64,000 nt of DNA from an uncultured Pelagibacteraceae bacterium (GTDB lineage: Bacteria > Pseudomonadota > Alphaproteobacteria > Pelagibacterales > Pelagibacteraceae): positions 1-64,000 of the forward strand of contig CABZJA010000002.1 in assembly GCA_902525935.1 (NCBI GenBank). The letters run 5' to 3'. Below the pieces are notes generated by a model that was not told where the DNA came from, searched no databases, and saw only the letters and a list, made by a program, of their open reading frames with translations. The position numbers were made by a program, and so were the translations under genes. This document shows, in pieces, positions 53,298 through 63,247 of the stretch (positions are counted from its first letter, which is position 1; every line of letters starts with the position of its first letter).

Positions 53298-54371
53298 ATG
53301 AATAAAAGACCAATAATATTAGGAATTGAGACAAGTTGTGATGAGACAGCAGTTTCAATTATTCAAGATAATGAAAGTGGTATACCAAAAATTTTATCAA
53401 ACATAGTTTCAAGTCAATTTGACATTCATAAAGAATTTGGGGGAGTTGTTCCAGAATTAGCAGCAAGGTCACATGTTGAAAAAATTAATTTAATTGCAAA
53501 AAAAGCTTTGGATGAGAGTGGTATAACTCTTGATAAGGTATCTGCTGTTGCTGTAACATCAGGGCCTGGATTAATAATTTGTCTTAGTGTTGGTTTAAAT
53601 TTTGCAAAATCACTCGCATCATCTTTAAAGGTTCCATTTATTGGTGTTAATCATCTAGAGGGTCATGCTTTAAGTCCAAGACTTCAAACTAATATTAATT
53701 ATCCATATTTACTCCTGTTGATTTCGGGTGGACACAGTCAATTTTTAAGTGTGAATGGATTAGGTAGTTATACAAGATTAGGTACAACAATTGATGATGC
53801 TTTAGGAGAAGCATTTGACAAAACTGCGAAACTTTTAGGAATAGAATTTCCAGGTGGTCCTAAGTTAGAAAAGTTTGCAGAAAAAGGTGATCCAAATAAA
53901 TTTAAATTACCTAAACCAATAATAAATAAAGGTGGATGTAATTTATCATTTGCTGGACTTAAAACTGCAATACTGAGGATTATGAAAAATATAAATTCAG
54001 AACAAGCAAAATATGATTTGGCAGCCTCTTTTCAAAAAACTATTGAGGAAATATTATATTTTAAATCTAAGATTGCATTTAAAGAATTTTCAAAAAATAA
54101 AGTGCTTGAGGAGAAAAATTTTATTGTTGCTGGTGGAGTTGCTGCAAACAATGGAATTAGAAAAAAGTTAATTCAAGTTAGCAATGAGAATAATTTCAAA
54201 TCTATATTTCCTGATTTTGAGTTATGTGGTGATAATGCTGCTATGATAGCATTAGTTGGTTTAGAAAAATTTAAACAAAATAAGTTCAACAATCTTGATT
54301 TATCTGCAAGTCCGAGATTGCCTTTAGACAGTAGTGCTAAATTTTTAAAAGGTCCTGGAATAAAACTATAA
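53298..54371 (+). CDS. tsaD: tRNA N6-adenosine threonylcarbamoyltransferase
   Basis: 357 residues. GIETSCDETAVSI, metal-binding HxxxH in VNHLEGHALSPR, LLISGGHSQFL, GGPKLEKFA, VAGGVAANNGIRKK and CGDNAAMIA. Installs the t6A modification at A37 of ANN-decoding tRNAs with TsaB/C/E. The last 6 bases overlap the convergent sulfotransferase gene. Confidence 0.97.
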   Translation: MNKRPIILGIETSCDETAVSIIQDNESGIPKILSNIVSSQFDIHKEFGGVVPELAARSHVEKINLIAKKALDESGITLDKVSAVAVTSGPGLIICLSVGLNFAKSLASSLKVPFIGVNHLEGHALSPRLQTNINYPYLLLLISGGHSQFLSVNGLGSYTRLGTTIDDALGEAFDKTAKLLGIEFPGGPKLEKFAEKGDPNKFKLPKPIINKGGCNLSFAGLKTAILRIMKNINSEQAKYDLAASFQKTIEEILYFKSKIAFKEFSKNKVLEEKNFIVAGGVAANNGIRKKLIQVSNENNFKSIFPDFELCGDNAAMIALVGLEKFKQNKFNNLDLSASPRLPLDSSAKFLKGPGIKL

Positions 54372-55214
54372 ATATCCCAATTCAGACATTTCGTTTTTGA
54401 AATTATTTTCTATTTCGTTGCTAATTTTTTTGTCTATTATTTTCTTCCAATTATTTTTTGGTCCAAGATTAAAAAATTTAATTTTATCTTTACTTTTCAA
54501 ATCAAAAACATTTTCTGTAAATAAATTTTTATCCTCTTTTTTTTGCATATTTGAAAATGAAGTTTGTTCTATAATTTCTTGTATCATGTTTTTATCTTTA
54601 TCAATTCTGATAAATTTTTTTACAAATTCACACAATTTGTCAAATTCCTTTTGAGGATCTTTAAGTAAATTTTCGTACTTAATTAATAAATAGTTTTTAG
54701 GAAAAGTTTTCCATGAATTGAAATGCAATCCCCAAGAGCCAATGTATATCGGAATTTCAAAATTTTTTTTCTCATTTGCATCAGTTAACCCAATCCAATT
54801 ATAATCATTAAAAATAAACCTTTTCGCTTCACTTTGATCTGAAATGGAGAAATGATTCATAATTGAAGATATGACATTTCTAGGATCGCGAACTACATGT
54901 ATCACTCCTAAAGAATTTTTTAGATCTGAGAAATTATACCCTTTTATATTGCACATTACGTTGTGGGTCTTAAAAATTTTTACCTCAGGATTTAAGTTAA
55001 GAACTTCTTGAGCAGTTATCCACTTTTTTATTAATTCATCTCTGTTTTGAACATTATTACATAATCCATGAAAGTCTCTTATTTTTGGAAACGTTCTTAT
55101 TTTGCTGAGATTTTCAAAACTTACGTGATTATTTTCTGAATAAATTAAAGTTGATAAGAAAGTTCTAACCCAAGTATTTCCGCTTTTGGGGTATGATGCT
55201 AACCAGAAAATCAT
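54366..55214 (-). CDS. Sulfotransferase domain protein
   Basis: 282 residues. PAPS-binding 5'-phosphosulfate loop YPKSGNTWVRTF at the N-terminus and 3'-phosphate region HVVRDPRNVISSI (about residue 110), with HFNSWKTFPK and LIKYENLLKDP typical of Sulfotransfer_1. Probably sulfates a carbohydrate, lipid or other hydroxyl acceptor. Sits between tsaD and the EVE gene, where in many alphaproteobacteria I would expect gpsA; this may be a local insertion. Confidence 0.9.
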   Translation of the reverse strand: MIFWLASYPKSGNTWVRTFLSTLIYSENNHVSFENLSKIRTFPKIRDFHGLCNNVQNRDELIKKWITAQEVLNLNPEVKIFKTHNVMCNIKGYNFSDLKNSLGVIHVVRDPRNVISSIMNHFSISDQSEAKRFIFNDYNWIGLTDANEKKNFEIPIYIGSWGLHFNSWKTFPKNYLLIKYENLLKDPQKEFDKLCEFVKKFIRIDKDKNMIQEIIEQTSFSNMQKKEDKNLFTENVFDLKSKDKIKFFNLGPKNNWKKIIDKKISNEIENNFKNEMSELGYL

Positions 55215-55253
55215 TTATAAATACACATGATATAATATATTTTAAAAAATAAA

Positions 55254-55667
55254 ATGCAGTATTGGTTGTTAAAATCAGAGCCTAACGTTTGGTCAGTAGA
55301 TCAACAAATTAAAACTGGCAGCAAAGGTGCTAATTGGGATGGAGTAAGAAATTATCAAGCAGCAAATAATTTGAAAAAAATGAAGAAGGGTGATCTTTGT
55401 TTTTTTTACCATTCAAATATTGGTAAAGAAATCGTTGGAATTGTTGAAGTAATTAAAACAGCATTTATCGACCCAACAGATAGAGATAAGCGATTTGTAG
55501 CAGTAAAAGTTAAGTATAAAAGTAAACTAAAAACACCTGTTTCTCTTGAAAACATTAAAAAAAATAAAGATTTAAAAGATATTGCATTAATAAAACAAAG
55601 CAGACTGTCTGTAATGCCAATTGACACTAAATGCTGGAAAATTATTTTGAAGATGGGTAGTATCTGA
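55254..55667 (+). CDS. EVE domain protein (THYN1-like)
   Basis: 137 residues. MQYWLLKSEPNVWSVDQ, WDGVRNYQAANNLKKMKKGD, CFFYHSN and IVGIVEVIK are the canonical EVE/thymocyte-protein motifs. The PUA-like fold reads modified bases; cellular role unresolved. The tsaD-EVE neighbourhood is common in alphaproteobacteria. 14 bases before acs. Confidence 0.93.
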   Translation: MQYWLLKSEPNVWSVDQQIKTGSKGANWDGVRNYQAANNLKKMKKGDLCFFYHSNIGKEIVGIVEVIKTAFIDPTDRDKRFVAVKVKYKSKLKTPVSLENIKKNKDLKDIALIKQSRLSVMPIDTKCWKIILKMGSI

Positions 55668-55681
55668 AAAATTTATAACCA

Positions 55682-57703
55682 ATGCCAAAAAAAAAAACTA
55701 AAAAAAAAAAGAAAAAAATAATCACTAAAAAGAAATCTAAAGTAAAGTCTTTTACGCCAAAGCAAGAAAAAGAGCTTATATATAGAACAAAGAAAGACTG
55801 GATTAGCAAAGCTCTAGTAAATAAATCTCAGTACGAAAAAAAATATAAAGCTTCAATAAAAGATAATGATGGTTTCTGGAAAAAAGAAGGAAAAAGAATT
55901 AATTGGATAAAACCATATACAAAAATTAAAGATGTCAAATATAGTAAATCAGATGTTAAAATAAAATGGTTTTATGATGGTACTCTTAATGCATCGGCAA
56001 ATTGTATTGATAGACACTTAAAAAAAAATAAAGACAAAACTGCAATTGTATGGGTTGGTGATGACCCAAAAGTTCAGAAGAAAATTTCTTATAAGGAATT
56101 GCACAAAGAAGTTTCAAAAGCTTCAAATGGACTTAAAGAATTGGGAGTTAAAAAAGGAGACCGAGTTACAATTTACCTTACCATGATACCTGAATTAGCA
56201 TACACTATGTTAGCCTGTGCGAGAATAGGAGCGGTGCATTCAATAATTTTTGGAGGCTTTTCCCCTGATAGTATTTCTGGAAGAATAAATGATTGTGAGT
56301 CTGATTATTTAATTACAGCTGATGAAGGAGTAAGAGGAGGAAAGATAATACCTCTAAAATCAATTGCTGACGAAGCTTTAGTAAATTGTCCAAATGTAAA
56401 AAAATGTGTAGTTGTCAAAAGGACAGGTAATAGAATTAATTGGGATGAACGAAGAGACGTTTGGTATCACGAGTTAACAAAAAAAGTTTCGAATAAATGT
56501 GACCCTGAAGAAATGAATGCAGAAGATCCCTTATTTATTTTATATACATCAGGATCGACTGGTAAACCAAAAGGTGTGATGCACACAACGGGTGGTTACA
56601 TGGTTTATGCTTCAATGACCCATCAATATATATTCAATTATAAACCTAAAGATATTTATTGGTGTACAGCCGACATTGGTTGGGTAACTGGTCATAGCTA
56701 TATTATTTATGGACCATTATCAAATGGAGCAACAACTATAATGTTTGAAGGAATTCCAACTTATCCTGATAGTTCAAGATGGTGGCAAATCGTTGACAAG
56801 TATAAAGTGAATATTTTTTATACTGCCCCAACAGCAATAAGAGCTTTAATGAGAGAAGGTGATAAACCCGTTAAGAGAACATCAAGAAAATCACTGAAAT
56901 TGTTAGGAACCGTAGGTGAGCCAATCAATCCAGAAGCATGGGAGTGGTATTATAAAACTGTTGGAGATTCTAATTGTCCGATTGTTGATACTTGGTGGCA
57001 AACTGAAACTGGTGGAATATTAATTAGTCCACAAACAGGTGCTATAAATTTAAAACCAGGCTCAGCCACAAAACCATTTTACGGAATTAAACCAGTAATA
57101 GTTAATAAAGATGGAAAAGTTTTAAAAGGAGAGGCAGAAGGTCGTTTGTGTGTTGCACAATCTTGGCCTGGTCAAATGCGAACAGTTTATGGCGATCATC
57201 AAAGATTCATTGACACATATTTTTCTCAATTTGATGGTAAATATTTTACAGGAGATGGATGCAGAAGAGATAAAGATGGATATTACTGGATCACAGGAAG
57301 AGTTGATGATGTAATTATTGTTTCAGGTCACAATCTTGGAACTGCCGAAATAGAAAGTGCCTTCGTTGCTCATCCAAAAGTAGCAGAAGCTGCTGTAGTT
57401 GGATATCCACATGATATTAAAGGTAATGGTTTATATTGTTACGTTACTTTAAATGTGGGAGAAAAATCAACTTTAGATTTAGAGAGAGATTTAAAGCTAT
57501 GGGTAAGAAAACAAATTGGTCCGATAGCTACACCTGATCTAATTCAATTTTCAACTGGACTTCCAAAAACTAGATCAGGCAAAATTATGAGAAGAATTCT
57601 CAGAAAAATTGCTGCAAATGAACATGACCAATTAGGTGACACAACAACTTTGGCAGATCCAAGTGTAGTAAAAAGCTTAGTTGAAAATAGAAAAAATACT
57701 TAA
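55682..57703 (+). CDS. acs: Acetyl-CoA synthetase with Lys-rich N-terminal extension
   Basis: 673 residues. Adenylation core with [66 protein letters not shown], and the acetylatable Lys in TRSGKIMRR. Homology to standard Acs begins near [17 protein letters not shown] (about residue 38). The preceding 37 residues contain some 17 lysines encoded by A-rich DNA, an unusual basic tail. Converts acetate, ATP and CoA to acetyl-CoA; the sodium:solute symporter genes close downstream probably supply acetate. Ends overlapping the convergent gene by 4 bases. Confidence 0.96.
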   Translation: MPKKKTKKKKKKIITKKKSKVKSFTPKQEKELIYRTKKDWISKALVNKSQYEKKYKASIKDNDGFWKKEGKRINWIKPYTKIKDVKYSKSDVKIKWFYDGTLNASANCIDRHLKKNKDKTAIVWVGDDPKVQKKISYKELHKEVSKASNGLKELGVKKGDRVTIYLTMIPELAYTMLACARIGAVHSIIFGGFSPDSISGRINDCESDYLITADEGVRGGKIIPLKSIADEALVNCPNVKKCVVVKRTGNRINWDERRDVWYHELTKKVSNKCDPEEMNAEDPLFILYTSGSTGKPKGVMHTTGGYMVYASMTHQYIFNYKPKDIYWCTADIGWVTGHSYIIYGPLSNGATTIMFEGIPTYPDSSRWWQIVDKYKVNIFYTAPTAIRALMREGDKPVKRTSRKSLKLLGTVGEPINPEAWEWYYKTVGDSNCPIVDTWWQTETGGILISPQTGAINLKPGSATKPFYGIKPVIVNKDGKVLKGEAEGRLCVAQSWPGQMRTVYGDHQRFIDTYFSQFDGKYFTGDGCRRDKDGYYWITGRVDDVIIVSGHNLGTAEIESAFVAHPKVAEAAVVGYPHDIKGNGLYCYVTLNVGEKSTLDLERDLKLWVRKQIGPIATPDLIQFSTGLPKTRSGKIMRRILRKIAANEHDQLGDTTTLADPSVVKSLVENRKNT

Positions 57704-58329
57704 AAATTTATTAATTCAATAAATTCCTTTTTAACATTATCCCATTTTAAAATCATAGAATTCAAAACTATTTTTTTGTCTAAAGATTTTAATTCTTCAG
57801 CGATTGGAGACCATTCATATAATGATAGCGCGCTGGTATTAAATGGTAATGACTTATGATATTCATTCCAATTAATGTTTTGATATCTCTCAAGAAAATT
57901 TTTTTTTGCATTTTCATATATTTCGTTTGGCATTTCATTTTTCTGAAGTTCATTATTCAAAATTTGAAAATAGATTTCATTTGCTTTTTCAGTATCATGT
58001 TGATTTCTGATATTTTTTAAAAAAGAGATTGTATAAAAAGTTAAATCCTGTAACGCAGTTGAATAAATATTCCATTTAGCTTTGTTAATCGATCCTAAAA
58101 ATATTTCATCTTCAAACATCAATACATATTTTGCCCCCATTCTAGTTTTCAGATATCCATAAAGAGTTACTTGACTTACCCATGCAGATTTTTTTTGGAT
58201 AAATTTTTTCAATTCAGAATAGTTTTCAATTTTTTTTGTTTTTTTAAAATATTTTAAGAATGGAATGAAATATTCCTTTAAATACTCAAATTTCAAATCT
58301 TTGAGCTTTAATTTGTATTTGATGCCCAT
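57700..58329 (-). CDS. Conserved hypothetical protein
   Basis: 209 residues, soluble, no signal peptide. Contains [20 protein letters not shown] and [16 protein letters not shown], a pattern I have seen in alphaproteobacterial hypothetical proteins, but I cannot name a domain or function. Lies between acs and the symporter genes on the opposite strand. Confidence 0.75.
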   Translation of the reverse strand: MGIKYKLKLKDLKFEYLKEYFIPFLKYFKKTKKIENYSELKKFIQKKSAWVSQVTLYGYLKTRMGAKYVLMFEDEIFLGSINKAKWNIYSTALQDLTFYTISFLKNIRNQHDTEKANEIYFQILNNELQKNEMPNEIYENAKKNFLERYQNINWNEYHKSLPFNTSALSLYEWSPIAEELKSLDKKIVLNSMILKWDNVKKEFIELINF

Positions 58330-58440
58330 TTAGAACCGATATTACAACTTTTACTATAAATATATGCCATTTTTTACCCTTTAAATATCACTTTAAATGA
58401 GTATGAATTATATTTTTAACCTATAGGGAGGATTAAAATA

Positions 58441-58698
58441 ATGTCAAACAAAGAAAAGCACTGGGAAAAAACCAAAGGATTAATGATAATTACATTAATT
58501 ATCTGGTTTGTTTTCGGTTATCTGATCTTCATGTTTGGTTCTGACCTAAACACTTCAAGTTTTATGGGATATCCATTAGCGTATTATATGTGTGCGCAAG
58601 GTTCCATCATTGCATTTGTGGTCCTAATTTTTTGGTTTGCAAATAGACAGGAAAAAATCGATGAAGAGTTTGGTTTTACCGAAAAGGAGGATGATTAA
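58441..58698 (+). CDS. Symporter small subunit, DUF4212 family
   Basis: 85 residues, two membrane helices (LMIITLIIWFVFGYLIFMFG and GSIIAFVVLIFWFANRQEKI). Matches the DUF4212 small subunit that accompanies VC_2705-type sodium:solute symporters. Very strong Shine-Dalgarno GGGAGG 9 bases before ATG, better than almost any other in the window, suggesting high expression. Its stop touches the symporter ATG (position 58698). Confidence 0.92.
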   Translation: MSNKEKHWEKTKGLMIITLIIWFVFGYLIFMFGSDLNTSSFMGYPLAYYMCAQGSIIAFVVLIFWFANRQEKIDEEFGFTEKEDD

Positions 58699-60536
58699 TG
58701 TTTAAAGGCAATTTTATTGACAACCTACCAAAAATTTACGGAACATATACTGGGGGCTTCTTCATTTTCATCATTTTGATGGCAATAGCAGAGCAAGCAG
58801 GTATGACCGCAAAAACAATTGGTATTTTGTTTGTAGCATTTACAGTTTGTATATATGCCATAATTGGATATCTATCTAGAACTGTACAAGTCGACGCTTA
58901 TTATGTTGCTGGAAGACAAGTGCCAACAGTATTTAACGGAATGGCAACTGCAGCTGACTGGATGTCAGGCGCATCATTCGTTGCAATGGCTGGTGGTATT
59001 TATTTTGGTGGTTATACTTATATGGCTTTCTTAGTCGGATGGACTGGGGGATACGTTTTAGTATCATCACTTTTAGCACCATACTTAAGAAAATTTGGAT
59101 GTTATACTGTGCCAGATTTCATTGGAACAAGATACGGCGGAAACTTTGCAAGGTTCTGTGCTGTAGTTGTTTTAACTTTGGCTTCTTTCACGTATGTAAC
59201 AGCTCAAATTAACGCAACAGGAACAATTGCATCTAGAGCGCTAAGTATACCATTTGAATTAGGAGTTTGGGTTGGACTAGTAAGTATTTTACTGTGTTCA
59301 ATGCTAGGCGGAATGAGAGCAGTAACTTGGACACAGGTTGCACAATACATAGTACTGATTGTTGCTTATCTGATTCCAGTATTCTGGATCAGTAACAAAG
59401 CTGGATTTGGTTTCTTTCCACACTTTATGTTAGGTGAGGAAGTGGCTAGATTAGGTGCACTTGAATCGCAATTTGGATTAGTAAAAAATGCTGCTGCGGA
59501 TATCAAAGCTGCAGGTGTACCAGGTGGTCTAAAATCTATCGCTGTATCGCACGCAGGTGTGCCAGAAGGTGGAATGGCTGCATGGAAGTTTATTTCATTA
59601 GCGCTATGTATGATGGTAGGAACAGCTTCTTTACCACACATTTTAATGAGATACTTCACTACTCCAAGTGTTAAGGCTGCAAGAAAATCAGTGGCATGGT
59701 CACTATTCTTTATTGCATTGCTTTACACTTCAGCGCCAATGCTTGCAACGTTATCCAAAATCTCACTAATAGATCCAAACTTACCAACAGGTATTATTGG
59801 AAAACCAATTGCTGAAATTATGCAGATTGAGTGGGTAAATGCTTGGATTAATGTAAAGCAAGCCTTCATAGCAGACTTTAACGGAGATGGTATTCTTCAG
59901 TTAAATGAATGGTTTATGAGAGGTGACGTAGTTGTGCTAGCAACTCCTGAAGTTGCTGGATTACCATACGTAATCTCTGGACTAGTTGCTGCAGGAGGAA
60001 TGGCTGCTGCGATGTCAACTGCTGATGGTCTAATTCTTGCTATCGCAAACGCTTTATCACATGATATTTATTACAAAATCATTGATCCAAAGGCGGATGT
60101 AAGAAAAAGATTGTTAGTTGCTAGAGCACTTCTAATTGTTATTGGAGCTGCTGGAGCATACATTGCATCGATGAGGATCACTAGTATCCTTGGTGCAGTT
60201 GCTTGGGCATTTGACTTTGCAATGTCAGGATTGTTCTTCCCATTAATACTTGGTGTATGGTGGAAGAGAGCAACAAGACAAGGGGCAATAGCAGGTATGA
60301 TAGCAGGTCTTGCATCTGGAACGGCTTATCTAATTTATGTGTATCCTAAGTTTATGGGCAATGCACCTTGGTTAGGTATTGACCATTTACGTTTTGGTAT
60401 TATCGGGGCGTCGGTCTGTTTAGTTGTAATGGTTGTAGTAAGTTTAATGACTGAAGAACCAGATAAAGCTACTCAGCAAATGGTAGACGAAGTTCGTGTT
60501 CCATCAGGTAAGACAATACTTGGTAAGCAACACTAA
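58698..60536 (+). CDS. Sodium:solute symporter (SSS family, ActP/VC_2705-like)
   Basis: 612 residues, about thirteen membrane helices. TAADWMSGASFVAMAGGIY, GGYVLVSSLLAPYLRKFG, GGMAAAMSTADGLILAIANAL, typical of the acetate-permease-like branch. A 12-residue EF-hand-like loop (D393 to E404, 59874-59909) interrupts a hydrophilic loop. Substrate is likely acetate or another short monocarboxylate, from proximity to acs (inference). Followed by a strong terminator. Confidence 0.94.
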   Translation: MFKGNFIDNLPKIYGTYTGGFFIFIILMAIAEQAGMTAKTIGILFVAFTVCIYAIIGYLSRTVQVDAYYVAGRQVPTVFNGMATAADWMSGASFVAMAGGIYFGGYTYMAFLVGWTGGYVLVSSLLAPYLRKFGCYTVPDFIGTRYGGNFARFCAVVVLTLASFTYVTAQINATGTIASRALSIPFELGVWVGLVSILLCSMLGGMRAVTWTQVAQYIVLIVAYLIPVFWISNKAGFGFFPHFMLGEEVARLGALESQFGLVKNAAADIKAAGVPGGLKSIAVSHAGVPEGGMAAWKFISLALCMMVGTASLPHILMRYFTTPSVKAARKSVAWSLFFIALLYTSAPMLATLSKISLIDPNLPTGIIGKPIAEIMQIEWVNAWINVKQAFIADFNGDGILQLNEWFMRGDVVVLATPEVAGLPYVISGLVAAGGMAAAMSTADGLILAIANALSHDIYYKIIDPKADVRKRLLVARALLIVIGAAGAYIASMRITSILGAVAWAFDFAMSGLFFPLILGVWWKRATRQGAIAGMIAGLASGTAYLIYVYPKFMGNAPWLGIDHLRFGIIGASVCLVVMVVVSLMTEEPDKATQQMVDEVRVPSGKTILGKQH

Positions 60537-60549
60537 ATTAAACTTTATT

Positions 60550-60575
60550 GGGGGCGATATTCGCCCCCATCTTTT
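60550..60575 (+). terminator. Intrinsic terminator after the symporter gene
   Basis: GGGGGCGA / TCGCCCCC, perfect 8-bp stem with a TAT loop (60550-60568), followed by ATCTTTTC. One of the few GC-rich hairpins in the window; ends the DUF4212-symporter transcript. Confidence 0.88.
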
Positions 60576-60581
60576 CAAAAA

Positions 60582-60917
60582 ATGCCAATATATATTTTAG
60601 TAATAGACTACATTTTAGGTATAATCATGTGGACTTTAATTGGTAGATCTGCAATGAATATTTTCCAAAAAGAAGACTCTGAATTTTTTTTCATGAAGGT
60701 CTTTGTAAAATATACAAATCCAATAATAAAAATTTTTAAATTCATAACCCCTAGCTTCATTATAGGACCGCTAGTGCCACTTTATGTTGCATGGTTTTTT
60801 TATATGTTTAGATTTTATTTAATGCCTTATTTAATGGGTTATTCTGTTATGGGAATGTTATCATTTCCATTAGAAAGTGAAATAGCTGCAGAAATTTACA
60901 AAGTATTTGGTAAATAA
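60582..60917 (+). CDS. Small membrane protein, possibly YggT-like
   Basis: 111 residues, with hydrophobic segments at about residues 4-22 and 60-85. KYTNPIIKIFKFITPSFI and PLVPLYVAWFFYMFRFYLM faintly recall the YggT arrangement (NPI..P...PL..) but not enough to be sure. Begins 7 bases after the terminator, so it must have its own promoter inside or beyond that hairpin, or depend on read-through. Confidence 0.65.
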   Translation: MPIYILVIDYILGIIMWTLIGRSAMNIFQKEDSEFFFMKVFVKYTNPIIKIFKFITPSFIIGPLVPLYVAWFFYMFRFYLMPYLMGYSVMGMLSFPLESEIAAEIYKVFGK

Positions 60918-60960
60918 TAATTCAAATATATTTAAAAATTGATAGTACTAGTTTTTATTA

Positions 60961-61620
60961 ATGAAAAATATACAAATTTCACCTTCAATACTCTCAGCAG
61001 ATTTTAGTCAGTTAGGTAATGAGATTAAACGTCTAGAGGATGGTGGTGCAGATTTGATTCATGTTGATGTAATGGATGGACATTTTGTTCCGAACATCAC
61101 AATAGGTCCCCCAGTGATAAAAACTTTAAGAAATTATACAAATTTACCTTTTGATGTACATTTGATGATATCGCCTGTTCATAAATATATTAAAAATTTT
61201 GCTGAAGCAGGATCTGATATAATAACAATTCATCCTGAAGCAACTAATAATTTAATTGAGTCAATTCAATTTATAAAGCAATTAAAGAAAAAAGTAGGAT
61301 TATCTTTAAATCCAAATACGGAAATAAATATCATAGAAAAACTTTTAAAGAATATTGATTTAGTTTTAATCATGAGTGTACACCCAGGATTTGGTGGCCA
61401 AAAATTTATGCCCGAGGTAATTGAGAAAATTAAAAAGCTTCATCAAATTAAAAAAGATAATAAATTAAACTTTGATATTGAAGTTGATGGTGGAATTAAT
61501 TTTTCTAATTCAAAGGAAGTTATATCAGCAGGAGCAAATATATTGGTTTCGGGAACAACTATATTTAATGAAAATAATGGTAATATTAAAAAAAATATAG
61601 AAACGCTAAGATCAATGTAA
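60961..61620 (+). CDS. rpe: Ribulose-phosphate 3-epimerase
   Basis: 219 residues, (beta/alpha)8 barrel. SPSILSADFSQLGNEI, HVDVMDGHFVPNITIGP, DVHLMISP, MSVHPGFGGQKF and EVDGGINFSN supply the metal-binding His/Asp residues. Pentose phosphate pathway. The heparinase-family gene starts one base after its stop. Confidence 0.97.
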   Translation: MKNIQISPSILSADFSQLGNEIKRLEDGGADLIHVDVMDGHFVPNITIGPPVIKTLRNYTNLPFDVHLMISPVHKYIKNFAEAGSDIITIHPEATNNLIESIQFIKQLKKKVGLSLNPNTEINIIEKLLKNIDLVLIMSVHPGFGGQKFMPEVIEKIKKLHQIKKDNKLNFDIEVDGGINFSNSKEVISAGANILVSGTTIFNENNGNIKKNIETLRSM

Positions 61621-61621
61621 G

Positions 61622-63247
61622 ATGTATTTAAAAAATTCTTTATCTTTCATAAATGAATTTTTTAACACATCCAAAAATCAAATAAGAAAATTATACTTAA
61701 AATCAAATTTTTATAATAATAAAATTTCAAAAATTGAAACAAGTAATATTACATATAGACCAAGTCTAAGTATTCTGAGTTGCTTAGTTAAATATGATAA
61801 AAAAAAAATTAAAATTGAGGAATTAGATAAAAATAATATTTGGGAAAATAAATTATTAAGTGGACATAACTTATATAAACTTAATAATTTTTATTGGTTA
61901 TTTAGTATCGATTTAAAATCTTCACCAAATGTTACACAATCAATAATTACTAAATGGATTGAAAAAAATCGAAATTACAATTCATTAACATGGCAAATCG
62001 ATATTTTATCAAAGAGAATAATATCTTGGATTGCAAACTCTAAATTATCTTACGATGAAAGTGACGCTAAATATAAGAATAAATTTAATTTTTCTGTAAA
62101 CAAACAAATTAATCATTTAATAAATGAAATAAGCAAATCTCAATCTGTTAATGATAAATTATTAGGATGTACTGCAATAATAATCACAGGATTATCATAC
62201 GAAAATGAAAAGTTTTTACAATATGGATTAGAATTACTTAGAAAAATTATTATCAATTCTTTTGACGATGAGTATTTTCCAAAAACAAGAAGTATTAGGC
62301 AATTAAATTTTTATTTAAAATATTTTATTCTTGTTAGAGAAATATTAAAGGAGTCTTTTAATGATATACCTGAGTACCTTGATGAAATAATTTTCTATCT
62401 AGGAAAATCTTATTCTGTTTTTTCTAAAATCGAACAAAGTTTACTATTCAATGGGAACCATCAAAATGATTTAAAAGAATTTAATAAATATCTTTCACTT
62501 TATAAATATAAGTTTGAAAATTCAAATAATGAAGTAGGAGGTTATGCTATTTTGAAAAACAAAAATTGCATTCTTGCAATGGATGTTGGAAATTCACCAC
62601 AAAAAACATTTTCATATAACTATCAAAGTGGGGCTCTTTCATTTGAATTTTTCTACAAAGATAAGAAACTTATTTCGAATTCTGGTTACTTTCAGGATTA
62701 TAAAAATAAATTAAATCTAATTTCAAAATCTACTGCTGCTCATTCAGCACTTATAATTGATAATCATTCAAGTTGTTCGTTTAGAAACAATGGAAACTAT
62801 AAAACATTAGAAAATGGTTTAAAAATTAGTGATAAAAATATTGTTAATGAAAAGAACTATTGGTTAATAAAAGCATCTCATAATGGTTTTTTAAAAAAAT
62901 TTGGAGTTTTATATGAAAGATCTGTAGAATTTTTTCTTGAAAAAAATAAATTGATAGGAACTGATAAAATAATTTCAAAAAACAAGCTAGATCTCAAAAA
63001 ATATGATATCAGATTTCATATGGAGCCAGGTGTTAAATTAACAAAAACTTTAGATAACAAAACCATACTAATTGAAATTGAGAATTCTGGATGGAAATTT
63101 TCTACTAGCTGCGAGATTATAAATATTGAATCGGGTATATATTTCGGTAATAAAAATTTAATTAGTGAAAACCAAAATATATGTTTATCAGGCAAAATAA
63201 AGGATATAACACAAGAAATTAAATGGGAATTCGAAAAAATACAATAA
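61622..63247 (+). CDS. Heparinase II/III family protein
   Basis: 541 residues. N-terminal alpha/alpha-toroid region rich in Lys, Asn and Ile (WQIDILSKRIISWIANS, GCTAIIITGLSYENEKFL), then a C-terminal heparinase II/III beta domain: GGYAILKNKNCILAMDVG, YQSGALSFEFFYKDKK and STAAHSALIIDNHSSC. The His common in HGHADALSF of true lyases is absent (YQSGALSF), as in other alphaproteobacterial members next to purH, so actual lyase activity is doubtful; an envelope or cell-wall role is possible. Overlaps the purH start by 25 bases. Confidence 0.87.
   Translation: MYLKNSLSFINEFFNTSKNQIRKLYLKSNFYNNKISKIETSNITYRPSLSILSCLVKYDKKKIKIEELDKNNIWENKLLSGHNLYKLNNFYWLFSIDLKSSPNVTQSIITKWIEKNRNYNSLTWQIDILSKRIISWIANSKLSYDESDAKYKNKFNFSVNKQINHLINEISKSQSVNDKLLGCTAIIITGLSYENEKFLQYGLELLRKIIINSFDDEYFPKTRSIRQLNFYLKYFILVREILKESFNDIPEYLDEIIFYLGKSYSVFSKIEQSLLFNGNHQNDLKEFNKYLSLYKYKFENSNNEVGGYAILKNKNCILAMDVGNSPQKTFSYNYQSGALSFEFFYKDKKLISNSGYFQDYKNKLNLISKSTAAHSALIIDNHSSCSFRNNGNYKTLENGLKISDKNIVNEKNYWLIKASHNGFLKKFGVLYERSVEFFLEKNKLIGTDKIISKNKLDLKKYDIRFHMEPGVKLTKTLDNKTILIEIENSGWKFSTSCEIINIESGIYFGNKNLISENQNICLSGKIKDITQEIKWEFEKIQ

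Noticed and set aside
58330..58440. CTTTAAAT direct repeats before the DUF4212 gene as an operator
   Set aside because: Two short AT-rich copies are expected by chance in DNA of this composition.
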